Origin: Anaerolineales bacterium | Lineage (GTDB): Bacteria; Chloroflexota; Anaerolineae; Anaerolineales; UBA11579 | DNA: 64,000 nucleotides | Reading direction: 5' to 3' | NCBI GenBank assembly: GCA_019637675.1 | Contig: JAHBVE010000002.1 | Location: 271,797 to 335,796 of the forward strand | In this document: positions 26,687 to 35,530 of the stretch, piece after piece | How the letters are laid out: every line of letters starts with the position of its first letter | Numbering within the stretch: position 1 is the stretch's first letter | Notes under the pieces: model-generated | What the model was told of the DNA's origin: nothing | What the model saw: the letters and a program-made list of their open reading frames with translations, nothing else | Database searches by the model: none | Position numbers and translations under genes: made by a program

Positions 26687-26827
26687 TTAGATGTTGGAGA
26701 TGATGTTGCTGAATACGTTACCAATAGATCCGCCGAGCAGGGACACGATCACGATGACCACAATGGCGACCAGCACCAAGATCAGCGCGTATTCTACGAG
26801 CCCTTGACCCTTTTGAGAGTTGAACAT
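26687..26827 (-). CDS. flp: Flp-type pilin, Tad locus copy
   Basis: The 46-residue prepilin starts MFNSQKGQGLVEYALILVL. Processing is expected after G7 (G-QGLVEY), leaving E5/Y6 of the mature pilin. The hydrophobic helix is followed by GGSIGNVFSNIISNI. The ribosome site AAAGGAGG precedes ATG 26827. It is the major pilin candidate because it has its own strong promoter and sits at the head of cpaB-cpaE-cpaF-tadB-tadC. Confidence 0.92.
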   Translation of the reverse strand: MFNSQKGQGLVEYALILVLVAIVVIVIVSLLGGSIGNVFSNIISNI

Positions 26828-26882
26828 TAGGAGTTCCTCCTTTCCACCAAAGGTACTCCGCAAAGTGCAGAGTTATGACCAG

Positions 26883-26911
26883 ATTATAGGAATATGAGGT
26901 TTTTTGCGCAA
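26883..26911 (-). promoter_or_regulatory. Promoter of the Tad-locus flp gene
   Basis: On the reverse strand TTGCGC (26906-26911), a 17-base spacer and TATAAT (26883-26888) are followed about 50 bases later by flp. This is the best consensus-like promoter in the Tad region. Confidence 0.75.
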
Positions 26912-26951
26912 TAGAATTAGAGTACTAATGCCCCCAGGAGAGTGTTACAGC

Positions 26952-28022
26952 CTAGGGGATGGGCGCCTTGGCTTCTGCCGGTACTACAAAAGCAAAACGG
27001 GCCCCCTGCCCTGCTGCGCTATCCATGTCGAAGGTGCCACCGAGCAGATCCATGCGTTCACGGATGGCCTTTAGGGTCAGCTCAGCCTCAGAGGGCACGG
27101 CGTGCATGTCAAAGCCCCGGCCGTTATCCTCCACACTGGCACGCACCTGGTGCTCGGTGATATCCAATTGGACCTTTATATTGGTAGCCTGAGCATGCAG
27201 GGCATTATTGCTCAACAATTCCTGCACCGCCCGGAACACCACCACTTCGATATAGGGTTCCAAGCGACGCTCAGACCCAGTCACGCTGACGGCGATCTCC
27301 ACCCCCATCTTCTCGACCAAGTAATCAGCATACCGCTTGATGGTCGGCACCAGGCCGAGATCATCCAGCATCATCGGGCGCAGATCAAAGATAAAGTCGC
27401 GCACCTTCTGGAAGGTGCTCGAGGCCGCCGCCTTGAGGCTATTGAGCTCCTGGCGCGCCTGCTCCTGGTCTACTTCGAACAAGCGCAATGCGATCTCAGT
27501 TTGCAGAATGAAGTTGGAAAGCGCCTGGGCCGGGCCGTCGTGCATCTGGCGTGAGAGTCGCTGGCGTTCCTGCTCCTGCGCCTGGATCATCACTTCGATC
27601 GAGTTTTGCGTGCTGCGGGCGCTCTCTTGTGGCTTGGCTTCCGTGGAGCCTGCTTCCTTAACTTTCTTGAGCACCTGCAACTGGCGCTCGAGGCGAGCCT
27701 TATCGCTGTGCAGTTTCTCAAACTGGCCGCGCATCACCACCAGGCGCTGCTGCGCTTCCAATGCAGCATCATAGGCCACGCGGATATCCGGCGCGGGCAC
27801 ATCATCGATCTGGTTCTGGATCTGCTGCAGGTGCGCGGTGATGGTGGCGTTGCGTTGAGTCAGCTTGTCCAGCTCACCCTTGCTTTGCCCCAATAGCAGA
27901 TCGATCTCAGCCAGTTCTCGCTGGGTCTGGGTGATCTCCAGATCCAGCTCCTCCATGGCAGACCCGCTGCTCATTGAGCCAGCAAACGCCCCATCCTTTG
28001 CATCAGACACGGCCACACTCAC
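26952..28022 (-). CDS. DegS-like cytoplasmic histidine kinase
   Basis: The 356-residue protein has no membrane segment. Residues 22-125 are coiled coil (sensor region as in DegS), then a HisKA_3 domain with QERQRLSRQMHDGPAQALSN (H161), and a HATPase domain with VQELLSNNALHAQ, VEDNGRGFD and a GLKAIRERMDLLGGTF-like G2 region. The first codon is uncertain: three GTGs lie within five codons after AGGAG, and 28022 is the longest. It follows the response regulator by 21 bases and should be its partner. Confidence 0.9.
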   Translation of the reverse strand: MSVAVSDAKDGAFAGSMSSGSAMEELDLEITQTQRELAEIDLLLGQSKGELDKLTQRNATITAHLQQIQNQIDDVPAPDIRVAYDAALEAQQRLVVMRGQFEKLHSDKARLERQLQVLKKVKEAGSTEAKPQESARSTQNSIEVMIQAQEQERQRLSRQMHDGPAQALSNFILQTEIALRLFEVDQEQARQELNSLKAAASSTFQKVRDFIFDLRPMMLDDLGLVPTIKRYADYLVEKMGVEIAVSVTGSERRLEPYIEVVVFRAVQELLSNNALHAQATNIKVQLDITEHQVRASVEDNGRGFDMHAVPSEAELTLKAIRERMDLLGGTFDMDSAAGQGARFAFVVPAEAKAPIP

Positions 28023-28043
28023 TCCTGGGTGCTGGTTTCATTC

Positions 28044-28721
28044 CTACAATCTTACCCAGCCGCGGCGCAAAGCATACACTGCCGCCTGGGTGCGGTCTTC
28101 TACGTTCAGTTTGCGCAACACAGCGGTCACATGATTCTTGACCGTCTGGTGGCTGATATCAAGGTGAGTAGCGATCTCTTTGTTGCTCATGCCACGGGTG
28201 ACACATTCCAGCACTTCCATCTCACGACTGGAGAGCGGCTCGAACGGGTCACCCGGATCGCTGTAAGCACGTCCTGAGATCTCGCCCCGTTCGCCCAGCC
28301 AGCGCTGCAACGCGCCCTGGTCCATGACCTGTTCGCCAACCACAAAGCTGCCCGAGGCCACCGCGCGCACAATATCCACCAACTTGGCCGGGTCAATATC
28401 CTTGACGCAGTAGGCAGCCGCACCGGATGCCATCGCATGGATGACCTGCGAGCTGTCATCGTAGGCCGTGAGCAAGACCACGCGCGTATTCACTTTTTTA
28501 TCGCCTTTGAGTTGGCGGGTAAGCTGCTGGCCATTAATATTGGGCAGGTTCACATCCAGCACGGCCACATCTGGCAGCAGCTTTTTGATAAGCGTCAGCC
28601 CTTCATTGCCCTCAGAAGCCTGGCCTATGACGTTCAGGTCTTTCTCCAAAGCAAAGGAATCAATAAGCCCCTGTCTGAATATGGGGTGGTCTTCAACAAC
28701 CACAACGCTGATCTTAGGCAT
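28044..28721 (-). CDS. NarL/DegU-type response regulator
   Basis: The 225-residue protein has a receiver domain with the acid pair EDH (10-12), phospho-acceptor D56 (DVAVLDVNLPN), T/K sites in VVLLTAYDD and AYCVKDIDPAKL. A LuxR-type helix-turn-helix follows, FEPLSSREMEVLECVTRGMS, then NKEIATHLDISHQTVKNHV. It is a DNA-binding regulator paired with the kinase encoded just downstream. Targets are unknown; the adjoining pilus genes are obvious candidates. Confidence 0.93.
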   Translation of the reverse strand: MPKISVVVVEDHPIFRQGLIDSFALEKDLNVIGQASEGNEGLTLIKKLLPDVAVLDVNLPNINGQQLTRQLKGDKKVNTRVVLLTAYDDSSQVIHAMASGAAAYCVKDIDPAKLVDIVRAVASGSFVVGEQVMDQGALQRWLGERGEISGRAYSDPGDPFEPLSSREMEVLECVTRGMSNKEIATHLDISHQTVKNHVTAVLRKLNVEDRTQAAVYALRRGWVRL

Positions 28722-28786
28722 GTACGCTGTTCGTTAACTCACAGAAGGAATGGAGTGAAGGCAGTATAGCATAGGCATGCTTTGCA

Positions 28787-30271
28787 CTATGGCTGGCTGT
28801 CTATCCAACGATATACACCCATCCGCCCCAGCCCAGCCTCATCGATATAGGCTGGCGCCTGATAAAGCAGCTCGCGTCCTTGCGGCAATTGGCTGTACCA
28901 CCCCGGGAAGGCGACGAGGTACTGCACCCCGGCCGCGTCCAGATACGCTGCCAACCGCGCCTCGTCTTGCATGAACGGCACGACTTCCGGAGAAACCAGG
29001 CCCGCCAGATCCACCAGCGGGCGCGGCGCAAAGTAGCCCAGCGCGCCAATATCGTGGGCGGCCAGCCGCGCATCCGCGGGTGTATGAGCTGCCACCCACT
29101 GAGCCGATGTCACCATCTGCGTTTGAATGAATGTCACGTCCCGCTGGTAAGCGCCCGCTCCCAAAACGTAAAAGGCCAGCGCCACCAGCGCGGCCGCGGC
29201 CACCCAGCCCGCGGCCAGCCTGCGTCGCCAGGCGGCGCTGTGCAGCGCCGCCAACGCCTCAGCTGCACCCGCCGCGCCCAGCACAAGGTAGACCGGCAGC
29301 ACCGGCATGGCGTAGCGGCCATACTGGTACACCACCGGAAGGCGCAGCGCAAACAACAACAGGAAGCCCAATACCCAAGCCACCCACGCCAGGCGCAGCC
29401 AGGCGCGTCGCTGGATCGCGTGAACTACAAAGAATACGAAGCCTGGCAGCACAAGCAAGCCCAACCCCGTCAGCGGAGCAGCGGCTTGCCCCGCCCAGCG
29501 CAGCCAGAGCGGCTGCACTAACAGGGCTGCATACTCCGCCTGCTTCGCGTACAAAGTGTTCGGCCACCAGGTACCGGACAAAACTTGATTGAAAGCCAAA
29601 TACGGAATAAGGAACAGCATGAACCCGGCCAGCAGTTGCGCCAGCGCGGCAAGCTTATTGCGCCGCGCAAGCAGCAGGCAGACTGCCAGCGGCGCCAGCA
29701 GGGTCAGTCCCTCCGGCCGCACCAGCATCGCCAGCCCGGCCAGGGCGCCGGCGGCCAGCGCATGCGGCGCCGGCCGCAGCACCAGGCACAGCGCGGCCAG
29801 GCACAGCGCCGCGAACAGCGCGGTCTCCATGCCAGAGAGCGCCGCCCACACCAGGTGATACTCGATCATCAGCAGCGCAGCGGCCCACGGCGCCCAGCGC
29901 GCCTGCTGCGGCGCCAGCCGCCCAAAGGCGGCCGCCGCCAGCAGCCCAAGCGCCCACAGCGATAGCCAGCCTAGCACCCACGGCCACAGCGTAGGCACCG
30001 CGCCCAGCCAGGCGCCGGGCGTCAGCAGCAGCACCCATACGACGCTCGTGGCTGCACTCGAAGGTTGCCCAGGAATAAATGCCCACTCGCCGTGCTGGGC
30101 CAAGTTGCGCGCGTAAGTGAGATGGATCCAGGCGTCATCCAGCGGAAAACCTGGCCCGGCCTGCAAATTGCTGTAGAGGGCATACCCCGCCATACTCAGC
30201 GCGGCCAGCACTCCTAGCAAGAACACGCGCGGCTTAGGGAAGGCGGAAGATGCGCGTGCCATCCACTTCAT
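28787..30271 (-). CDS. GT-C-type (GT39-like) membrane glycosyltransferase
   Basis: The 494-residue polytopic protein has the first outer loop GPGFPLDDAWIHLTYARNLA, whose Asp-Asp pair matches the catalytic acid of GT39/ArnT-like enzymes. The C-terminal soluble part contains MVTSAQWVAAHTPADARLAA and LVDLAGLVSPEVVPFM. Such enzymes move a sugar from a polyprenyl carrier on the outer face. The start is uncertain: ATG 30271 overlaps the previous gene by 38 bases, and ATG 30262 or GTG 30226 are alternatives. It is the last gene of the second GT-C island. Confidence 0.85.
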   Translation of the reverse strand: MKWMARASSAFPKPRVFLLGVLAALSMAGYALYSNLQAGPGFPLDDAWIHLTYARNLAQHGEWAFIPGQPSSAATSVVWVLLLTPGAWLGAVPTLWPWVLGWLSLWALGLLAAAAFGRLAPQQARWAPWAAALLMIEYHLVWAALSGMETALFAALCLAALCLVLRPAPHALAAGALAGLAMLVRPEGLTLLAPLAVCLLLARRNKLAALAQLLAGFMLFLIPYLAFNQVLSGTWWPNTLYAKQAEYAALLVQPLWLRWAGQAAAPLTGLGLLVLPGFVFFVVHAIQRRAWLRLAWVAWVLGFLLLFALRLPVVYQYGRYAMPVLPVYLVLGAAGAAEALAALHSAAWRRRLAAGWVAAAALVALAFYVLGAGAYQRDVTFIQTQMVTSAQWVAAHTPADARLAAHDIGALGYFAPRPLVDLAGLVSPEVVPFMQDEARLAAYLDAAGVQYLVAFPGWYSQLPQGRELLYQAPAYIDEAGLGRMGVYRWIDSQP

Positions 30272-31748
30272 CCAAATATTGCAAACTGCTCAGCAGCGGG
30301 CCAGCTTCATAAATATCATTCCAGCCAGGTTGGTCCGCCTCCAACAACAAAATGCTTGCGCCATAGTGCCGCGCCGCCTGCATGCCGGCTTGCGGCCCAC
30401 CGTGCGGGATCACGATCGCCGGCCGTCCGCTCGCCAGGCTGAACCCCGGTGGGTTATTGACCATGACGATCTCTCCCTCCGCCACGCCCAACGCAGTCAA
30501 GCGCTGGTGCACGGCCGCCGCATGCTGCGCACTCTCGTCCCAGCCGCCGGCCAGCACACGCTGCTGCACCGCATACGCGCTGATACCAAATGCAAGCACA
30601 AGAATGCCGATCGAGAATACGTGTCCAGCCCGCGTGACTTGCCAACCGCGCTTCGCGCTGCCCCACTCCAGCGCAGCATGCAAGCCCACCGCGGCCAGTG
30701 CCCACACCAATGGCTGCAGCACTGCCGCAGCATGGAAGAAACCGCCGCGCGCCCCAGAAAATGGGAACACGAAACTAAACACCAATAACAACACCAGCCA
30801 GGCCGCCGCACCTACCCGCACCGCCAACTGGCCGCGCATGCGCCACGCGCCCCACACCACCAGCGGGGCAAGCGCCACCAGGCCGCTTACGATCAGCGCG
30901 CTGGCAAGGTTTTGACCCAGCGCATCCAAGCGCGCAGCCACGATCGCGCCGATGCCGCTGGCAGCCCAGTGCTGAAAGCTCAATAGGCTGGCCGGGAACG
31001 CGAACAGCTCATCGTATTGGGTAAGCCACAGGCTGCTGCCTGCGCCCGGCGCCAGCGGGCTGCCGAAGGCCAGCCAGTTGCGCACGAACCACGGCAGCAT
31101 CACCAATCCATAGCCTGCCGCCGCTTGCAGGCTGCCGCGGTGGCCTGCGGTGCGCCAGGCCGCCCACAAAGCCAGCAGCAGCCACAGCGGGCCTTCAGCC
31201 CGCGTCAAATGCAGCAAGCCTGCCAGCGCTCCCAATCCCAGTGCCCACCAAGCTGGTTTGACATCCCTACTGAGCAATATATAGAACAGCGCGCCCAAGA
31301 GCATACAAATGGCAAAACTATCCGTGGTCGTTATAAAGGGCAAATAGAAACCTGGCAGAACGGCCAGAAAGCCTGCCAAACGCGCCGAGCCGACTCGCCC
31401 GGTCAGTTGCATACTGAGTTTGGCCGTCAAAGGCGGCAGCAGCGCCGCCACCAGAAGGAATAGCACCCGCCCGGCGCTGAAACTGGCGCCGAACAGCCAG
31501 GCGCCTAGCGCCGCCAGCAACGAGGGCAGCGGCATCCAATACGCATGCGAGGGATGCGGCAAGCCAGCCGGCACGTCCAGGTAGTTCCACAGCACCGGCT
31601 CGCTGAAGCCGCGGGCGGCTGCCAGCTGCTGCCCGGTCAGCAAGTAATACTCAGCATCCATATAGCCGGGGCTGCGTTGCAGGCTGCCCACGACCACAAA
31701 GACGAGCAAGCCAGCCAACCCCAAAGTGATGTAGCTTTTAGTTTTCAT
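30234..31748 (-). CDS. GT-C-type membrane glycosyltransferase-like protein
   Basis: The 504-residue polytopic protein has a first outer loop with RSPGYMDAEYYLLTGQQLAA (acidic DAE pair) and later AEGPLWLLLALWAAWR, ARGGFFHAAA. A C-terminal soluble segment (VHQRLTALGVAEGEIVMVNN) ends the protein. The architecture is that of lipid-linked sugar-dependent GT-C enzymes; the substrate is unknown. The ATG overlaps the upstream stop by 4 bases (ATGA). Confidence 0.85.
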   Translation of the reverse strand: MKTKSYITLGLAGLLVFVVVGSLQRSPGYMDAEYYLLTGQQLAAARGFSEPVLWNYLDVPAGLPHPSHAYWMPLPSLLAALGAWLFGASFSAGRVLFLLVAALLPPLTAKLSMQLTGRVGSARLAGFLAVLPGFYLPFITTTDSFAICMLLGALFYILLSRDVKPAWWALGLGALAGLLHLTRAEGPLWLLLALWAAWRTAGHRGSLQAAAGYGLVMLPWFVRNWLAFGSPLAPGAGSSLWLTQYDELFAFPASLLSFQHWAASGIGAIVAARLDALGQNLASALIVSGLVALAPLVVWGAWRMRGQLAVRVGAAAWLVLLLVFSFVFPFSGARGGFFHAAAVLQPLVWALAAVGLHAALEWGSAKRGWQVTRAGHVFSIGILVLAFGISAYAVQQRVLAGGWDESAQHAAAVHQRLTALGVAEGEIVMVNNPPGFSLASGRPAIVIPHGGPQAGMQAARHYGASILLLEADQPGWNDIYEAGPLLSSLQYLDEVDGTRIFRLP

Positions 31749-33709
31749 GGCGTTAGTGCATACAGCACATAATCTCCATTGAAATCTTGCACCACGCGCA
31801 ATTGCGCTAGCGCGTCTTCCACTTGCTGCAGATCAAAACTGTGGAAATGTTCTGGCTCACTGTGCACGAACTCCGCGCCCAGCCGGTAGTACAGCACATA
31901 GTCAAAGCCTGCCGTCCGCCAGTTATCGACCACGGCTGAAGCCGAACCAAACCGCGCCAAGTCGTGCTGCCAGCGGTCGATAACTTCGTCGGGGTCGCAA
32001 TCCGGCGCGCAGGCCAGACCGCGCGCTTCCCACAACATCAGCGTGCGGCCATCTCGCGGCACTTCTCGCATCACCAACGCATACAAACCAAGATTCCGCT
32101 CAGAATAGGCTTGCTCATCCAGCGCGCCGCTCCATAAGTCGAGCGCGCCGCGCTGCACTACTCCCAGGCTGGCCTCCACCGCGCTCAAACCCAGCGTCAG
32201 CACAGCCACCGCTGCGGCAATACGGCCCACGCGCACCGCACCCAGACGCAGGCTTTGCAGCGCAGCAAACCCGAACGCTGCCAGCACGGCAAACGCAGAG
32301 AACAAGCTGAAATACAAATGGCTGCGGATCAGGTGGCCGGCAAGCTGGCCGCCGGCTGCCCAAACCAGCATACCGCCAAGTGCGATCACACCTGCGGCCC
32401 GCCTGAGCTGGCGCGCCGTCCCACTGGCTTCCAGCGGCAACGCGGCCAGCAAGCCGAACGCCAACAGCAGCGGCCCCAGCGAGGTCTCATACCCGGCCGC
32501 ACCGCCAATATGGCCACCTTCAATACCCAGCCAGGTTGCCCGCAACGGCAGCAATACTGCATCCATCCAATTGCCTTGCGCCGCAAGGCCCTGGTAATAA
32601 CTCAGGCGCAGCGCATCCATCTCGCCGCCCGGCAGCAACAACGGATAGAACGGATTCCCAGTCGCCAGCAGATTACGCGCCAGCCACGGCAGCGCCAGCA
32701 GCAACGCCGCGCCGAGGTAGCGCACCAGAGCGCGCCAATCCCAGCCGCCCGCCAGCAAGATCACCAGCGCGCCCAACGGCGCAAGCACGCCCGAGGTGTA
32801 TTTTGCGCCGAAGGCCAGGCCACACAGCACACCGGCCCAGACCGCCCATTCTGTTCGGCGAGTCTCCAGCCACAGATCCAGGAACAGCAGCACGCCCCAG
32901 CCCATCAATACGCCGGGCCAGTCCACATAAGCGGAGCCAAGCGAAGTGGCCAACGACGCGCCGCTCAGCAACGCGGCCACGGCTACCCAGGCCAGCCGCG
33001 CGCTCAGCCGCTCAGCCAGATGGCCCAGCAGGCCAACCACGGCCAGCGCGCCCATGCCCCAACTCACCAGCGCCCCATGCGCTGGGCCCAGTGCGCCGGC
33101 CCAGGTAACCAGCATGTGCACCAGCTGCGGGAAGCCCCAATACATGATCTCGGGCACATAGCCCACCCCGCCGCTTTGCAGATACAGCTTTGGCAGAGTG
33201 AGGTGATAGACCAGCGCGTCGAAGGCCAGCGGCGGCGCCAACGCCACCAACAAGCTGGAAGCAAAGATCAGCCCGCTCAACCAGCCCAGCGTGCGGCCAA
33301 GCCGCCCGCTGGCGCTCCACAGCGCCGCGAATGCATCAGCATCCTGCCACCAGGTGCGTATGTCACGCCGCAGCCAGACCAGCAGCCCCACAAGCAGCCC
33401 CCAGGCCAGCGCGGTTCCTGTGCCCAAGGTGGAGCCAACCAACAGGTACAGCAAACCAAGCCCGCCCAAGCCAACACCCGCCCGCACGGCCAGGCGCACC
33501 AAGGGGGCCGCCGGCAGCCTGGGTAACACGCGCGCCCCCACCCCGCCCGCCGCTACAAAGAGCAGTGTCATACACAGCACATCTCGCGCCGCAAATACAG
33601 CTCGCAAAGCAAACTCAGGGGGAAACGGGCGGTGGAAGGCGTAGTAATACGCCAGACCCACGGCGAGCCACACCAAGACGCTCGCGGCCAACAGCGGACG
33701 CGTCTTCAC
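31745..33709 (-). CDS. Large GT-C-type membrane glycosyltransferase
   Basis: The 654-residue protein, starting at GTG 33709, was preferred over an open frame from 33751 because it gives a 4-base GTGA overlap with the upstream stop and a GGAG ribosome site 7 bases before. The first large outer loop has PPLAFDALVYHLTLPKLYLQ, the acidic GT39-like site; FGAKYTSGVLAPLGALVILL and NPFYPLLLPGGEMDALRLSY follow. The C-terminal soluble region ends VEDALAQLRVVQDFNGDYVL. It probably adds a sugar to a surface polymer or protein. Confidence 0.87.
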   Translation of the reverse strand: MKTRPLLAASVLVWLAVGLAYYYAFHRPFPPEFALRAVFAARDVLCMTLLFVAAGGVGARVLPRLPAAPLVRLAVRAGVGLGGLGLLYLLVGSTLGTGTALAWGLLVGLLVWLRRDIRTWWQDADAFAALWSASGRLGRTLGWLSGLIFASSLLVALAPPLAFDALVYHLTLPKLYLQSGGVGYVPEIMYWGFPQLVHMLVTWAGALGPAHGALVSWGMGALAVVGLLGHLAERLSARLAWVAVAALLSGASLATSLGSAYVDWPGVLMGWGVLLFLDLWLETRRTEWAVWAGVLCGLAFGAKYTSGVLAPLGALVILLAGGWDWRALVRYLGAALLLALPWLARNLLATGNPFYPLLLPGGEMDALRLSYYQGLAAQGNWMDAVLLPLRATWLGIEGGHIGGAAGYETSLGPLLLAFGLLAALPLEASGTARQLRRAAGVIALGGMLVWAAGGQLAGHLIRSHLYFSLFSAFAVLAAFGFAALQSLRLGAVRVGRIAAAVAVLTLGLSAVEASLGVVQRGALDLWSGALDEQAYSERNLGLYALVMREVPRDGRTLMLWEARGLACAPDCDPDEVIDRWQHDLARFGSASAVVDNWRTAGFDYVLYYRLGAEFVHSEPEHFHSFDLQQVEDALAQLRVVQDFNGDYVLYALTP

Positions 33710-34923
33710 GCCTTCACTCCTTGCGGGCGCAGCAACCACCAGCGCAACCAATACAGATTGATCGCCAAAAAGATCGGCGTAACCAACAACAAGCTGAGAT
33801 GCTCACCAAATTGAGTCACTTCCGAGGGCAGCGTGGAAAGGAATAGCGCCCATATCCCAACGAACAGGATCGGTAGCAGCACCCACACCGCCCGCGGCTG
33901 GCCAGTGCGCCGCTGCCACAAAGCCAGCAGCCATACCACCGCCAGCAGCAAGATCACATGATTGGAGCTGGTCGAGGGCATGCCCACCAGCGGCCCCAGG
34001 GCCAGCGTGACGCACAGCGTCCACAGCAGCCAGTCAAAACGCTGTCCGGCCGCGCTCATCCATTCATAGAAAAGCAGCAAGCCCAGGAGCGCGCTCACCA
34101 CCAAGCCGGCGGTATGCCCTCGCGCTCCCCACCACGCCTCGAACACGCTGATCAGCGTGCCCGGCGGGGTATAGCTGCTGTACAGCAGCACTTGCGCCAG
34201 ATTCTCTGCCGCCCAGGTGGGCTGCAAAACAAATGACGCGCCGAATAACACCAGCATGCATATACCAAATGACACCAACAAGCTGCGCCGCTTCTGAGAC
34301 AACGCCCACGCAAAGATCAGCACCAGAGGCAGCAACACCATCTGCGGCTTGATCGTGCTCAGCGCAAAGGCCATGCCGGCCAACCCATCCCGCCCGCGGC
34401 GCATGGCATACAAGCCCAGCGCCACGAACATGCTCACCATCACCGCCGCGTTGCCATCCACCAGCGGCTTGGCGCTGTGGAACCAGGTCAGCGCGAACAA
34501 CAGCAGCGCTACCAGCGGCCAGCGGCTCGGCCGCCAACCACTAAACCCAAGCGCGGCCAGCACGATGATCGCCACGGCGATCTCTTGCGCAGTGATCCAC
34601 AACGCCCGCGCCAGCGGATAATCTTCAACAAGCCCAAAAGGCGCAAACACCAGCATGGAATAGAAGGGGTACGCGAACAGCGCAGCATCTTCGCCTTCAT
34701 CCGCCACACGCCCGTACATGCGGTCTTGAATGGCGGCAGTGGTTTCTGCGCTGTATGGATTTTGACGTTCTGTAATGAAAAGGCGTGTGCCCACCCAGCG
34801 CGGCAGGAAGTCATTGCCGCCCGGGCTGACCCGCGTGAAGCGCAGGTTCACGGCGGTCAGCATGGCCGCCAAAACGCCCAGCACAACAACACTAACCAGG
34901 ATGCGCAGCCAGGCCGTGCGCAT
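33706..34923 (-). CDS. GT87/DUF2029 family membrane glycosyltransferase
   Basis: The 405-residue polytopic protein begins with SPGGNDFLPRWVGTRLFI and NPYSAETTAAIQDRMYG, then FAYPFYSMLVFAPFGLVEDY and ALSTIKPQMVLLPLVLIFAW, characteristic of the DUF2029/GT87 family. Known members in actinobacteria are polyprenol-phosphate-mannose-dependent mannosyltransferases; here the sugar is unknown. It lies 1 base after the methyltransferase stop, in the same reverse operon. Confidence 0.9.
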   Translation of the reverse strand: MRTAWLRILVSVVVLGVLAAMLTAVNLRFTRVSPGGNDFLPRWVGTRLFITERQNPYSAETTAAIQDRMYGRVADEGEDAALFAYPFYSMLVFAPFGLVEDYPLARALWITAQEIAVAIIVLAALGFSGWRPSRWPLVALLLFALTWFHSAKPLVDGNAAVMVSMFVALGLYAMRRGRDGLAGMAFALSTIKPQMVLLPLVLIFAWALSQKRRSLLVSFGICMLVLFGASFVLQPTWAAENLAQVLLYSSYTPPGTLISVFEAWWGARGHTAGLVVSALLGLLLFYEWMSAAGQRFDWLLWTLCVTLALGPLVGMPSTSSNHVILLLAVVWLLALWQRRTGQPRAVWVLLPILFVGIWALFLSTLPSEVTQFGEHLSLLLVTPIFLAINLYWLRWWLLRPQGVKA

Positions 34924-34924
34924 G

Positions 34925-35530
34925 CTACCGCTCAGCCATGGCCCACAAATTCATGCCCAGTTCAAATGTGCCGACCCTAAAGTTGTCGATCGCAAAACCG
35001 GCGCGGCCAAAATGCCAGGCCAGCAAGGGCTCGCTATAGCCAATGACATGCTCATCGATCTCTTCGCGGCTCACAAAACCCAACCGAGCCAAGAACTTGA
35101 GCAGGCTGTCCGTCCAGCCTGCCGGGGTGGTCAGGATCACCCGGCCGCCTGGCTTCAGCACACGATAGGCTTCCTTCAGAATAGCCGCCAGGCTTTCAGG
35201 GCGAATATGCTCAGCAACCGCCAGCAGCGTGATCACGCTCAGTTCGCCATCTTTGAATGGCAGGCTGGGCGTCTCATTCAAATTGCGCACATGCCAGGTG
35301 ATCTGCTCATCTGGCACAGAGGCCGGCAACTGGTCGATCGCAAACTTCTGCTTGAAGTTCGTATGGGTCAGAAAGAACGGGAAACTGCCGCAGCCCACAT
35401 CCAGGATCGCGCCCTGGCGCAGCTCATCCGGGATGAGCGAATTGGCTTTCCTGGCGCGCATGCGAGAGAGGAAAGTTTCCAGCAGGCCGTGGCCGCGTGT
35501 GACGGGAGTATTGTGGGGGTCTGTGCTCAT
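34925..35530 (-). CDS. Class I SAM-dependent methyltransferase
   Basis: The 201-residue protein has SAM site motif I AILDVGCGSFPFFLTHTNFK, motif II ending KFAIDQLPASVPDEQITWHV, LSVITLLAVAEHIRPESLAA (post I/II) and VLKPGGRVILTTPAGW (motif III). It belongs to the methyltransferase 11/23 type that often modifies lipids or sugars. Placement between two membrane glycosyltransferase genes suggests a sugar or lipid-carrier substrate (inference). The start overlaps the upstream stop by 4 bases. Confidence 0.9.
   Translation of the reverse strand: MSTDPHNTPVTRGHGLLETFLSRMRARKANSLIPDELRQGAILDVGCGSFPFFLTHTNFKQKFAIDQLPASVPDEQITWHVRNLNETPSLPFKDGELSVITLLAVAEHIRPESLAAILKEAYRVLKPGGRVILTTPAGWTDSLLKFLARLGFVSREEIDEHVIGYSEPLLAWHFGRAGFAIDNFRVGTFELGMNLWAMAER

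Noticed and set aside
32255-33526. 423-codon forward frame opposite the large GT-C gene
   Set aside because: Gln/Arg/Pro-rich sequence with no domain signs; the reverse strand encodes a coherent membrane protein coupled to its neighbours.
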